From positions 1 through 64,000 of the forward strand of contig JAWWAY010000012.1 in NCBI GenBank assembly GCA_033721235.1: DNA of 64,000 bases, read 5' to 3'. This document shows, one piece after another, positions 18,139 to 26,696 of this stretch. The notes under the pieces were generated by a model. It made no database searches, was not told the DNA's origin, and worked only from the letters and a program-made list of their open reading frames with translations. The stretch is from UBA5078 sp033721235 (GTDB lineage Bacteria; Pseudomonadota; Gammaproteobacteria; Pseudomonadales; Pseudohongiellaceae). How positions within the stretch are numbered: position 1 is the first letter of the stretch; each line of letters begins with the position of its first letter. A program made the position numbers and the translations under genes.

Positions 18139-19044
18139 ATGAAGTATTCACAAATTGCGCCACTTGCCGCTTTATTGATGATCACCCTTGCGCCGGCTCA
18201 AGCCCAGACGCCGGATCAGCAGCGCACTTGGGAAGAGCTGAGAGAGGCCGAGCGTCAGCTGGCAGAGCGTTCTCGTACACTAGGCCTAAACGAGGGTTTC
18301 CTAGGTTCTCTAGGGGAAGCTGCCGTAGTTTTCCGGGGAGGCCCCGTGGATGCACGCACAGTCTTTGTTCCCCTCGACCCCAATGAAGACAGCATTGCCA
18401 CTTTCGAATCGCGCGCTAATTATATCGACTTTGCTCGAGCCGGCGACATAGGCCTCACAACAGGGCCATATCGCTTTATTAGCGGTGATGGCGATGAACA
18501 ACGTCGATCCCATGGCCATATCGTTACCATTTGGCGTAAATTCGATGAAGAATGGCGAATCTTGGCAGATATGGCGGTTAGGGTTCCCGGTGTTCTAAGC
18601 TTAGACATTGAGCCAGATATTGCGGAAACAATGCAAACCCTGAGCGAGGCGGCTGGGCCTGAGTTGACTAAGGACAATGATTTGGCGAGCTTAGAAGAGG
18701 CGGAGGAGCGTTTTATCAGCTCTATAAACTTCAGGGGCGGGCGTAGGGCAATAGCTCGCTACGGGCTTGATAACCAGCGTATTTACGTACCTGGCATGGC
18801 CCCTGGAATTGGCGTCAGTACTGGGAGTACTGTCTACGGAGCGTTTCTAGAAGATCGTTTATCCATTTCCACCATATCCTATGAACTTAGTGGCTCGTTC
18901 ATATCGAAATCTGGTGATGTTGGATACACTTATGGAACCATGACCGCCGAAGGTTCTGGCTTCGAAACAAGCTACTTGCGCTATTGGCGCTTTACTAAAG
19001 CGGGTGAATGGCGCGTTGCAGTTGAAGTATTAGTCCCTCACTAG
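18139..19044 (+). CDS. Secreted protein with tandem NTF2/SnoaL-like domains
   Basis: A 301-residue protein of unknown function with a clear signal peptide (MKYSQIAPLAALLMITLAP, cut after AQA). Two similar halves each look like a cone-shaped NTF2/DUF4440 domain. The first half ends SHGHIVTIWRKFDEEWRILADMAV and the second ends YLRYWRFTKAGEWRVAVEVLVP; both are the characteristic C-terminal strands. Such domains bind small molecules or act as simple enzymes; none of the known catalytic sets is obvious. It stands alone, and its stop lies 3 bp from the stop of the opposing glycosyltransferase gene. Confidence 0.65.
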   Translation: MKYSQIAPLAALLMITLAPAQAQTPDQQRTWEELREAERQLAERSRTLGLNEGFLGSLGEAAVVFRGGPVDARTVFVPLDPNEDSIATFESRANYIDFARAGDIGLTTGPYRFISGDGDEQRRSHGHIVTIWRKFDEEWRILADMAVRVPGVLSLDIEPDIAETMQTLSEAAGPELTKDNDLASLEEAEERFISSINFRGGRRAIARYGLDNQRIYVPGMAPGIGVSTGSTVYGAFLEDRLSISTISYELSGSFISKSGDVGYTYGTMTAEGSGFETSYLRYWRFTKAGEWRVAVEVLVPH

Positions 19045-19047
19045 GTT

Positions 19048-20961
19048 TTATTCTATTGTAATTTGCCTGAGTCCAAAGATCTGCGACTCGCCAGATTTCC
19101 CAGTCGTTTTTAGTGTCAGTTCTTGTTCACCTTTTGGCAAATCACTCGTTGAAATGCTGAAGCTATACCCTAGGTTTGGGAGATTGGGGTCATCCTGGAT
19201 ATTCATAATCTCAGCCACGTCTGGGCGCGGGTTTCCGTATATAGCCATTCCTATTGATTTTCCGTTTATCAAAACTTCGACAGATTCAACGCCAAGCCCC
19301 TCATTCACAATCCAGCCTGAAACGGTCAGCGAGTCAGTAACTCGTGCATCTGCAATCGGTTGATCTACCCAGCCAAGAGAAGGGAGCGGACATCGTTGAT
19401 TGGCCTCGTTGCCTCCTATATTGTGTCCGATATAGAAACTGTACTTCTTAGCGCCATTAAACTGCACTTGAGACCCTATAAACTGCAGAGATTCAAACTC
19501 GGCGCAGGCTCTTTGGAGAGTTGCAATCTTATCAGTACTCGTGAGGGTGGAATCTTCTACCACTAGCAGCGCGGAAGCACCTGGGTTTTGGCGTAGCCCG
19601 TTAATGTCTTTAAGCCACAGAGCGTATTGAATTGCACGACCGTCTCTAATGGCCTTGTCTAAATCGATATTATAAATGTCTCTGCGCCCAAGACCGAACT
19701 CCAACTGGGCCGATGTGTAGTAGTTATCTGCAACGATGAGCGCGTCGGCTGGCACTCTTCCATTAAGTTGTAAGTCCTTAACTTTTGCTACCAAATTGGG
19801 CCATCCGGTCATTTTTGTGGATAGTACATCTTGGCCTAGCAGCGGTTGAAGAGTGTTTTGCATACTCTGAGAGCCTATGCCAACGATAGCTCCCATAGAT
19901 CCCGCAAAACCAATGGCAATGCCCACCTTAAACAGCGAATTGCCCCCCTTTGGATAGTGCTGTACCAGCCAAGAGTGGGTGGTTCTGAGTGTTTGCGGTA
20001 AGTAGACCAACAGAGGCAAATAGCCCGATAAGGGCCAGTGAATGGAGGTGCGAGTACTGTCGGTCCAAGGCGCTAGGATTAGGTAAACCCCAAGATTAAA
20101 CAAAGCGAAGATGGCAATAAGGCCCTTTCTGGAGTCACCATTGCTTGCAGCCTTAAGCTGCTTAATGAGCACCACAATTAATAAGATGTACAAAAAGGGC
20201 GTGACCAGCAGCGCCTGTTTGAAAGGGTGTAGCAGGCCTTCAGCTTGAAACTCCCAAGGGTGTCGGTCCAAGAGATGATAATCTAGCCCGCCCAAGGAGT
20301 TCTGCAGATTGAAGTAGAGAGTTGGAAATAGACCAATAGCGACTAATGTGGCCGCAATCCATAGGCCTGGCCTGCGCCAGTGCTGACGTTGGTCCTTAAA
20401 GATTGTGAGAAAAACCAATGCGCTGAGCAAATAAATAGCGAAGCGATAATGGGTGCTGACTCCAAGCGCTGCAGCCAAGCCAGCCAGTAGCCAGTATCTT
20501 TTCAGATCTAATCGTGTGGCTCGCTCTAGGCTGCCAATCAGCAAGAGGCCAAAAAACACCAGTGGGACGTCGGGTACGGCTAATAAACCCAAAAAACTGC
20601 ATAGTGGGATACAGAGGCTTAGCGCGCTAGCCTCAAGGGCCTGACGCTGAGGCACAAGCCCCTTCGCTATCCAGTACACGAGGAAAGGGATCGAGCAACC
20701 CATTAGGAGGAACAGAGCGCGCACCGCTAATGGTGTGTGTCCTAGTAAATTGGCGCCTAAACCTGTCAGCAGAGATGCCATGAAAGGCAGGTCGCTGTAA
20801 GCAATTGCCGGGTGAGTAGAGGCCTGCCAATAGAAGATCTCATCGCTATACAAGTCTAACTTAGTAGCAAAAATAAGCTTAACGATGACAATGGCGGCAA
20901 AACCGCCGATAAACAGTGCCTTGGTATTAAGTTTAGGATTGTCTTGTCTCACCGGGTTCAA
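19048..20961 (-). CDS. GT-C family glycosyltransferase (GT39/ArnT-PMT-like)
   Basis: A 637-residue membrane protein with about ten helices and the PMT/ArnT-type opening LDLYSDEIFYWQASTHPAIAYSDLPF. The acidic DE after the first helix is the usual catalytic site for transfer from a polyprenyl-phosphate sugar. It is followed by LPFMASLLTGLGANLLG. The last 110 residues form a soluble domain rich in beta strands (QPIADARVTDSLTVSGWIVN), perhaps carbohydrate-binding. The acceptor is probably an envelope glycan or lipid A; no polysaccharide genes are adjacent. The first codon appears to be TTG; GTG at 20952 is an alternative. Confidence 0.8.
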   Translation of the reverse strand: MNPVRQDNPKLNTKALFIGGFAAIVIVKLIFATKLDLYSDEIFYWQASTHPAIAYSDLPFMASLLTGLGANLLGHTPLAVRALFLLMGCSIPFLVYWIAKGLVPQRQALEASALSLCIPLCSFLGLLAVPDVPLVFFGLLLIGSLERATRLDLKRYWLLAGLAAALGVSTHYRFAIYLLSALVFLTIFKDQRQHWRRPGLWIAATLVAIGLFPTLYFNLQNSLGGLDYHLLDRHPWEFQAEGLLHPFKQALLVTPFLYILLIVVLIKQLKAASNGDSRKGLIAIFALFNLGVYLILAPWTDSTRTSIHWPLSGYLPLLVYLPQTLRTTHSWLVQHYPKGGNSLFKVGIAIGFAGSMGAIVGIGSQSMQNTLQPLLGQDVLSTKMTGWPNLVAKVKDLQLNGRVPADALIVADNYYTSAQLEFGLGRRDIYNIDLDKAIRDGRAIQYALWLKDINGLRQNPGASALLVVEDSTLTSTDKIATLQRACAEFESLQFIGSQVQFNGAKKYSFYIGHNIGGNEANQRCPLPSLGWVDQPIADARVTDSLTVSGWIVNEGLGVESVEVLINGKSIGMAIYGNPRPDVAEIMNIQDDPNLPNLGYSFSISTSDLPKGEQELTLKTTGKSGESQIFGLRQITIE

Positions 20962-21067
20962 GCGCTTTGTCTCGTGTTGATACTGCTTTATTGGCCGCTG
21001 ATATTAGCATGGAAAACACAGCAAATAAGGCAGTATAAGAGATTTTGGGAATTTCACCGCGTTACGT

Positions 21068-21097
21068 TTGACAATCATTCTCATTTCGGTTTACTAT
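21068..21097 (+). promoter_or_regulatory. Fur box overlapping the bfd promoter
   Basis: TGACAATCATTCTCA at 21069-21083 matches the 7-1-7 Fur consensus TGATAATNATTATCA at 12 of 14 defined positions. It overlaps a TTGACA -35 box (21068-21073), with a likely -10 TACTAT at 21092-21097. This predicts iron-Fur repression of bfd, as in enterobacteria. Confidence 0.75.
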
Positions 21098-21120
21098 TTA
21101 TACCAATTGAGGAAATCACC

Positions 21121-21312
21121 ATGTACGTTTGCATTTGTCGCCAAATTACCGATAGCCAAATCAGAGAGCAGTGCCAGCAGGGCTCAAGTCGCTTGGCAGA
21201 TCTGCGTGACAAGCTAGGCGTGGCCTCAGAGTGTGGTAAATGTGGTCAGCACGCTCGCAGTATCGTTAATGAGTTTGCCAATCGTGCTGAGTTCGTAAAC
21301 GCCGTCGCTTAA
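21121..21312 (+). CDS. bfd: Bacterioferritin-associated ferredoxin
   Basis: A small [2Fe-2S] protein that reduces the ferric core of bacterioferritin so that iron can be released under iron shortage. The 63-residue product has the BFD-type cluster ligands C4, C6, C38 and C41 (MYVCICRQIT and SECGKCGQHA). ATG 21121 has TTGAGGAA upstream; longer readings would add an unrelated hydrophobic extension. It sits before bfr but has its own Fur-controlled promoter, giving opposite iron control of release and storage. Confidence 0.95.
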   Translation: MYVCICRQITDSQIREQCQQGSSRLADLRDKLGVASECGKCGQHARSIVNEFANRAEFVNAVA

Positions 21313-21494
21313 TACCCCCCTTTTTTCAGCTTAATTCTATATTGCTCATCTATTAATAGATGGTTGGCTTTGCCTCCCAAATTGACGCTAAGATTTGCTT
21401 GGCAGCGCAAAGGCAAATGAGTTCGTTTATCATTTAATATCAATATGTTACGCCGCTTATTGCCTTGACAGCAGCGCTTAAAGCGATCACCCTA

Positions 21495-21516
21495 TAGGTC
21501 AACGAATATTGACCTA
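21495..21516 (+). promoter_or_regulatory. Palindrome in front of bfr
   Basis: TAGGTCAA (21495-21502) and TTGACCTA (21509-21516) form a perfect 8-6-8 inverted repeat. It ends just before the bfr ribosome site (AAGGAAAG). A TTGACA at 21465-21470 could be the -35 box. The repeat does not match Fur or IscR consensus; it may be an operator or a 5' UTR hairpin. Confidence 0.4.
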
Positions 21517-21529
21517 CAAGGAAAGAACC

Positions 21530-21994
21530 ATGAAAGCCGATGCAACTGTTGTAAAGCACTTAAATAAGGCGCTGAGCAATGAATTAATTGCCATTAATCA
21601 ATACTTTTTGCACTCTCGAATGTACAAGGACTGGGGCTTGGGCAAGCTTGCTTCGCAAGAGTATGAAGAGTCAATCGATGAGATGAAGCACGCTGATCAA
21701 TTGGTTGAGCGTATTCTGTTCTTGGAAGGCCTGCCGAACATGCAAAACCTTGGTAAGCTTCTGATCGGTGAAAATACCAAAGAGATGCTTGAATGTGACT
21801 TGCAGTTAGAAATGAAGGCTATCCCTGATCTCAGAGAGGGAATTGCCTATGCCGAGTCCGTGCAAGACTATGTCAGCCGAGACTTGCTGGCTTCAATTCT
21901 CTCCAGCGAAGAAGAGCATGTTGACTGGTTAGAGACACAGCTTCAGTTAATTGAGAAAGTTGGTTTAGAGAACTACCAACAATCCATGATGTAA
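21530..21994 (+). CDS. bfr: Bacterioferritin
   Basis: A haem-containing 24-subunit iron storage protein. The 154-residue chain has all ferroxidase ligands (E18, E51, H54, E94, E127, H130) and the haem-binding M52. It is therefore a complete bacterioferritin, not a Met52-lacking subunit. ATG 21530 follows AAGGAAAG; the longer reading adds seven unlikely residues. It is partner to bfd just upstream, and a GC-rich hairpin follows. Confidence 0.97.
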   Translation: MKADATVVKHLNKALSNELIAINQYFLHSRMYKDWGLGKLASQEYEESIDEMKHADQLVERILFLEGLPNMQNLGKLLIGENTKEMLECDLQLEMKAIPDLREGIAYAESVQDYVSRDLLASILSSEEEHVDWLETQLQLIEKVGLENYQQSMM

Positions 21995-22004
21995 ATCTCT
22001 CATA

Positions 22005-22033
22005 GCGATGGAGGCCCTGCATGCCTCCATCGC
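22005..22033 (+). terminator. Hairpin after bfr
   Basis: GCGATGGAGGC (22005-22015) and its exact inverse (22023-22033) form an 11-bp stem with a 7-nt loop, 10 nt after the stop. The downstream part is pyrimidine-rich but lacks a strong T run. Confidence 0.65.
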
Positions 22034-22173
22034 GTGTCCTTCCTCTTTACTAATAGCCCCTTGTCCTAGACGCTTCGTTTTGCTTTTGGCAATATCGTAG
22101 ACCTACTGTTTACGTATAGTTAGAGCGTCCCTAGCAGACGCTAAAATGGCGTATAAATCTCGGAATAAATTCT

Positions 22174-23145
22174 ATGTATGCGTGTATCGATCTTGGCTCG
22201 AATAGTTTCCATTTGTTAATTGCCAAATGGGAGAATGGTCAGAGCCAGATAGTTGAACGTTTCAGTCACACGGTACAGCTTGGAGAAGGTGTTACACAGA
22301 CGGGGCTAATATCAGCGGCGGCTTTTGAGCGTGGCTTGGAAAGCCTGAGTCAATTCGCAGAGGTGATGAAGCGATATCCGATCAAACGCTATTGGGCTTT
22401 GGGAACAAATGCCCTGCGTTGTGCAAAAAATGCCGATCGCTTTCTGTCTAAGGCAAAACTAATGGGTATAGATATATCCGTCATTAGCGGCGAGCAGGAA
22501 GCGATTTTAATTTATGCGGGTGTCTTGTCTGGGTTAGCAGACAGGAGTCTCAGTCGGATGGTAATTGATATTGGCGGGGGCAGCACAGAGATCATCATAG
22601 GGCAGGGAGCTCAGAGGCATCTTACTCACAGTCTTGGGGTTGGATGTGTGAGCTGGCGAGATAAGTACTTTACGGATATTCCTTTAGAAGCCGATGCAAT
22701 CGATCAACAGCTGACAATAGCGGCTAGTGCTGCAGAAGATGTGTTTAGTGAAATACAACAAGCAGTTTCCCTGTGTCATTGGGGCGAGGTAATTGCGTCT
22801 TCGGGGACTGCGAAGATGCTAACTGCTGTGTGTCAGCAATCAGCTTACAGCGATGATGTAATAACGCTTGAGGCAATGGAGCTTCTAAGGCCAGATGTAG
22901 TGTCTTGTGCTTTGGGTGCCGATACCCTATTGCCAGGTCTAAAAGACAAGCGCAAGCAGCTGCTTATGCCGGGGTGGTCGGTTCTTTATGGCTTGATGAG
23001 GGCTTTCGACGTCAATCGTATTAAGTTTAGCCCTACCGCCCTACGTGAAGGCATGCTAGACCATATGATGCATGAAGAGTCTGACGCCGAAACCCCGCAA
23101 GACTTAGATTTATTGCCTGAGTTTAGTCAAACCAAAAAACCTTAG
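22174..23145 (+). CDS. ppx: Exopolyphosphatase / guanosine pentaphosphatase family protein
   Basis: An ASKHA-fold phosphatase that removes phosphate from polyphosphate or pppGpp. The 323-residue protein has the N-terminal DLGSNSFHLLIAKW phosphate loop and the second loop DIGGGSTEIIIGQG. It ends where the short Ppx/GppA form ends and lacks the C-terminal HD-like domain of E. coli Ppx. It converges on ppk1, the gene for the opposite reaction, with the two stops 13 nt apart. Together they open the phosphate island. Confidence 0.9.
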   Translation: MYACIDLGSNSFHLLIAKWENGQSQIVERFSHTVQLGEGVTQTGLISAAAFERGLESLSQFAEVMKRYPIKRYWALGTNALRCAKNADRFLSKAKLMGIDISVISGEQEAILIYAGVLSGLADRSLSRMVIDIGGGSTEIIIGQGAQRHLTHSLGVGCVSWRDKYFTDIPLEADAIDQQLTIAASAAEDVFSEIQQAVSLCHWGEVIASSGTAKMLTAVCQQSAYSDDVITLEAMELLRPDVVSCALGADTLLPGLKDKRKQLLMPGWSVLYGLMRAFDVNRIKFSPTALREGMLDHMMHEESDAETPQDLDLLPEFSQTKKP

Positions 23146-23164
23146 TGCTTACTGTAAACTAAGG
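23134..23164 (-). terminator. ppk1 terminator embedded in the end of ppx
   Basis: On the minus strand CCTTAGT (23164-23158) pairs with ACTAAGG (23146-23140) over an 11-nt loop and is followed by TTTTTTGG. The hairpin spans both stop codons, so ppk1 transcription probably ends inside the ppx 3' end. Confidence 0.75.
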
Positions 23165-25312
23165 CTTGTGACGAATAGTGGCCAATTGATTCAGTAGATA
23201 CATTTGAACGCCTTCCTGATGGTCTAAGTGAGACTCAGAGCGTCTATAGTACTGACCATCCAACTTCAATTCCCAGCTTTGAGCCCTGTCATTCAAGTAC
23301 AGTTCAAGCTCGCCTAAAATTCTATTGGCTAATTTTTTCTTTTGAATGGGAAAGGCAACTTCTATGCGATGCATCAGGTTTCTTTCCATCCAGTCGGCAC
23401 TGGCGCAGTACAGTTGCTGTTCATTATTCTCAAAATAATACACTCGAGAATGTTCGAGGAAGCGACCTATGACGGATATGACTTTGATATTCTCAGAGAC
23501 CCCTTCGATGCCCGGTTTCAGACAACAGATGCCGCGTACTATCAGCTCAATGACCACGCCACTCTGAGACGCTTCATAAAGTTCTTTAATAATATCAGGG
23601 TCTGTGAGCGCATTTACTTTGGCAATTATACGAGCAGGTTTTCCCTCTACTGCAGCTTCTTTTTCTTGGCGAATAAGACGAGTTAAAGTTTTCTTGAGTC
23701 TAAAAGGCGCATGGATAATGAGATCGGGAACAATCTTTTTTCCCATCCCGGTAATTTGCTGAAATACCTTATGCACATCTGCACATAACAGTTGGTCGCT
23801 GGTGAGCAGGCTGTAGTCAGTATAGACTAGAGATGTCTTGCGATGATAATTGCCCGTACCCAAGTGGGCATATCGCATCAGCTTGCCGTTCTCGCGCCTA
23901 ACAACCAAAAGCATCTTGGCGTGGGTCTTATAACCCATCACACCATATACCACGACAGCTCCAGCCTCCTGCAGAGTGCTAGCGTATTGAATATTTTCAA
24001 TCTCGTCGAAGCGGGCTCGCAGCTCAATGACGACAGTGACTTCTTTGCCATTGCGAGCCGCTTCAGAGAGGGCCTCCACTAACTCTGACGATTCATTGGT
24101 GCGATAAAGAGTCTGCTTAATAGAGACAACATCGGGATCTTTCGCGGCTTGGCGCACCCAATCAATAATTGGCATAAAAGACTGGTAAGGATGAAGCAGT
24201 AAATAATCTTCTTTAGCGATTGCGCTGAATAGACAGTTTTCTTCCTCTAGGGCGCTTGGTGTGCCTGGCGTGAATTTCGGGAAGCATAGGTCGGGGCGCT
24301 CTACCATAGAGGTGAGAGCCATAAGCCGTTGCAGGTTCACAGGCCCGTCTAGTCTAAAGAGTTCATCTTCTGTCAGATTGAAGCGCTCTAGTAGGAAATC
24401 CGTTAAGTCGCTGGGGCACGCTGCCCCTACTTCTAGCTTGGCAGCCATGCCAAAACGTCTTAAATGCAGTTCGCCCTCAAGCGCACTTGCTACATCTTCA
24501 ACATTAAAATTAGTCATTTCCAAGTCGGAGTTACGAGTTACTCGAAACTGGTGACATTCCTTCACTGTCATGCCCGGAAAGAACTCGCCTACGTGAGCAT
24601 GGATAATAGAGGAGAGGAACACAAAATTATCACCGCTGGGCATAATGCTAGAAGGCACTTTGATTAAGCGAGGAAGAGAGCGTGGCGCAGGCACAATTGC
24701 CAGGCCACTATCGCGCCCAAAAGCGTCTTTTCCCTCTAGAGAGAGGATAAAGTTCAAGCTCTTATTGACTAGGCGAGGAAAGGGATGAGCAGGGTCGAGG
24801 CCAAGCGGGCTTACGACGGGTAAGATTTCCTCTTGAAAATAGCTCTGTGCCCAAGAGGTGAGTTCATCGTTCCACTCGTGCCTATACAGAAAACGAATGT
24901 TTTGCTTGGCTAAAGAGGGGAATAGTTCTTCGTTAAGTATTTGATATTGTTGGTTTAGTGCGGCCCGTACCGAACTATTGATCTCTTTGAGGATTTCGTC
25001 TGGAAATTTGCCATCGGCGCCTGGGCGCTGTCTGCCAACCTGTAGCTGTTTCTTCAGCCCAGAAACCCTTATTTCGTAAAACTCATCCAGATTTGAGCTG
25101 AAAATAAGTAAAAACATCAGGCGTTCGAGCAGGGGGTGGCTAGAATTGCGGGCTTGCTCTAGTACACGCATATTGAACTGCAAATAGCTCAATTCCCTAT
25201 TTAAGTAGTAGTCATTACTACTCAAATCTATATCAGCGCTGGGAGTGGGTCGCTTGGCGGCCTCTTGTATCAGCTTGATACTGGGGTGTTTGTGCTGCGT
25301 CGATTGATTCAT
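23159..25312 (-). CDS. ppk1: Polyphosphate kinase 1
   Basis: Builds polyphosphate from ATP. The 717-residue protein has the PPK1 layout: an N-terminal helical domain (YYLNRELSYLQFNMRVLEQA), a head domain and two C-terminal phospholipase-D-like domains. The phosphate-accepting His lies in GYKTHAKMLLV, and the second conserved region includes YAHLGTGNYH. ATG 25312 was chosen; a TTG six codons upstream is possible, and neither has a good ribosome site. A candidate Pho box lies upstream, so polyphosphate synthesis is probably raised on phosphate starvation. Confidence 0.95.
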   Translation of the reverse strand: MNQSTQHKHPSIKLIQEAAKRPTPSADIDLSSNDYYLNRELSYLQFNMRVLEQARNSSHPLLERLMFLLIFSSNLDEFYEIRVSGLKKQLQVGRQRPGADGKFPDEILKEINSSVRAALNQQYQILNEELFPSLAKQNIRFLYRHEWNDELTSWAQSYFQEEILPVVSPLGLDPAHPFPRLVNKSLNFILSLEGKDAFGRDSGLAIVPAPRSLPRLIKVPSSIMPSGDNFVFLSSIIHAHVGEFFPGMTVKECHQFRVTRNSDLEMTNFNVEDVASALEGELHLRRFGMAAKLEVGAACPSDLTDFLLERFNLTEDELFRLDGPVNLQRLMALTSMVERPDLCFPKFTPGTPSALEEENCLFSAIAKEDYLLLHPYQSFMPIIDWVRQAAKDPDVVSIKQTLYRTNESSELVEALSEAARNGKEVTVVIELRARFDEIENIQYASTLQEAGAVVVYGVMGYKTHAKMLLVVRRENGKLMRYAHLGTGNYHRKTSLVYTDYSLLTSDQLLCADVHKVFQQITGMGKKIVPDLIIHAPFRLKKTLTRLIRQEKEAAVEGKPARIIAKVNALTDPDIIKELYEASQSGVVIELIVRGICCLKPGIEGVSENIKVISVIGRFLEHSRVYYFENNEQQLYCASADWMERNLMHRIEVAFPIQKKKLANRILGELELYLNDRAQSWELKLDGQYYRRSESHLDHQEGVQMYLLNQLATIRHKP

Positions 25313-25374
25313 ATGAGCATCGCCGGTCAAATTTAATATGCCTTACATTCTATACCATACATATCGGCATTAAT

Positions 25375-25392
25375 GTGACAAATTCATTACGG
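25375..25392 (-). promoter_or_regulatory. Candidate Pho box for ppk1
   Basis: Minus-strand CCGTAAT-GAAT-TTGTCAC fits the PhoB 7-4-7 direct repeat (CTGTCAT-4-CTGTCAT) with 5/7 and 6/7 matches. The -10 box downstream is weak (TATGTA near 25363-25358), so this is the least certain of the set together with the beta-helix site. Confidence 0.5.
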
Positions 25393-25460
25393 GGGCGTCA
25401 AAATAATTCTAGTAGAACTGCAGGCGCTGGTTGGGCGTTTTACATGTTACAAGTCAGCAG

Positions 25461-25494
25461 TTGTCATAATTGTGTAATAAAACAACTCTATAGT
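25461..25494 (+). promoter_or_regulatory. Pho box and -10 of pstS
   Basis: TTGTCAT-AATT-GTGTAAT (25461-25478) is followed after 10 nt by the -10 box TATAGT (25489-25494). A weaker repeat unit, CAAGTCA, sits one 11-bp turn upstream at 25450. The geometry is that of a PhoB-activated promoter in which the box replaces the -35. Confidence 0.85.
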
Positions 25495-25544
25495 GGCCGC
25501 ATCAACAGATAGCCTGTATGAAGGTCCATTAATCGGAGAAAACT

Positions 25545-26519
25545 ATGAATTTTAAGAAAGCTCTAACGCCGCTCGCCCTAGTCCTGAGCGGCCTATGTAG
25601 TGGCACAACTTTGGCCGCTGAGGTTGAGGCGGGTGTTCCTGAGTACACGCGCGCTAGCGGTGTGTCTGGAAACTTTTCCAGTGTTGGTTCTGATACCTTA
25701 GCGAACCTCATGACACTCTGGGCCGAAGAGTTCAAGCGTGAGTATCCTAATGTCAATATTCAGATTCAGGCTGCCGGTTCTTCTACTGCTCCACCCGCAT
25801 TGACTGAGGGTACCTCTAATATGGGGCCAATGAGCCGTGAAATGAAGGATAATGAGATTGAGGCATTTGAGAATAAGTTTGGTTATAAGCCGACGGCCAT
25901 TCCAGTTGCGATCGATGCTCTGGCGGTTTTTGTACACAAGGATAACCCTATTCAAGGCTTAACTATTGGTCAGGTAGACGCCATCTTCTCTTCGACACTT
26001 CGCTGTGGTTATAACGAATCGATTAGTAACTGGGGACAAGTTGGTCTAAGCGGACCGTGGGAGCGTCGCGATATTCAAATGTTTGGTCGCAACTCTGTGT
26101 CCGGCACCTACGGTTACTTTAAAGAGACGGCGCTTTGTACTGGCGACTATAAGAATACTGTCAACGAGCAGCCTGGTTCCGCATCGGTTGTACAGTCGAT
26201 CAGTACTTCTCTGAATGGTATTGGGTACTCGGGGCTTGGTTACAGCACTTCTAGCGTCCGCGCGCTTCCGCTAGCTAAGGACGAGAGTAGTGAGTTTTAC
26301 GCGGCGACTCCAGAAGACGCAATTTCTGGGAAGTATCCATTGGCTCGATTCCTCTATGTTTACGTCAACAAAGAGCCTAATAAGCCTCTTGCGCCACTAG
26401 AAAGGGAGTTCATTAAGTTGGTACTTTCTAGGACTGGACAAGAAGTTGTGGTTAAAGATGGCTATATTCCACTACCGGCCAGAGTCGTCGATGCGACGAT
26501 GAAGAATCTGGGTTTGTAG
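25545..26519 (+). CDS. pstS: Phosphate-binding periplasmic protein
   Basis: Captures phosphate for the PstCAB transporter. The 324-residue protein has a signal peptide (cut near TLAA-EVEAG) and PstS motifs: FSSVGSDTLANLMTLWAEEF, QAAGSSTAPPALTEGTSNMGPMSREM and FGRNSVSGTYGYFKE. It is of the DING-like/long Gram-negative type. The ribosome site is CGGAGAAA, 6 nt before the ATG. It is transcribed from its own Pho promoter and is followed by a very stable hairpin that separates it from pstC. Confidence 0.95.
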   Translation: MNFKKALTPLALVLSGLCSGTTLAAEVEAGVPEYTRASGVSGNFSSVGSDTLANLMTLWAEEFKREYPNVNIQIQAAGSSTAPPALTEGTSNMGPMSREMKDNEIEAFENKFGYKPTAIPVAIDALAVFVHKDNPIQGLTIGQVDAIFSSTLRCGYNESISNWGQVGLSGPWERRDIQMFGRNSVSGTYGYFKETALCTGDYKNTVNEQPGSASVVQSISTSLNGIGYSGLGYSTSSVRALPLAKDESSEFYAATPEDAISGKYPLARFLYVYVNKEPNKPLAPLEREFIKLVLSRTGQEVVVKDGYIPLPARVVDATMKNLGL

Positions 26520-26529
26520 TATTCGCCTG

Positions 26530-26562
26530 CCGGCCCCTTGCAACTTCCTTGCAAGGGGCCGG
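26530..26562 (+). terminator. Very stable hairpin between pstS and pstC
   Basis: CCGGCCCCTTGCAA (26530-26543) and its perfect inverse (26549-26562) form a 14-bp stem with a 5-nt loop, 10 nt after the pstS stop. No T run follows. It may protect the pstS mRNA end or lower read-through, so that PstS exceeds the transporter. Confidence 0.8.
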
Positions 26563-26654
26563 ACTAGCCTTTATCGAAAGACACTTAAGTCTTCGAGCAG
26601 TATAGATTCAAACTTCTTTGGTGGTCAGTAAAAAGATGACGGTAAGTTGTCCCT

Positions 26655-26688
26655 CTGTCATCAAATTGTAATATTTCGGAAATAAACT
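26655..26688 (+). promoter_or_regulatory. Second Pho box and -10, in front of pstC
   Basis: CTGTCAT-CAAA-TTGTAAT (26655-26672) is the best first half-site in the window. The -10 candidate TAAACT (26683-26688) lies 10 nt downstream. The predicted start of the RNA falls at about 26695-26697, on the ATG of pstC itself. Confidence 0.75.
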
Positions 26689-26696
26689 GCCACCCT

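Noticed and set aside
21495..21516. IscR or Fur site before bfr
   Set aside because: The palindrome does not match either consensus; left as an unassigned repeat.
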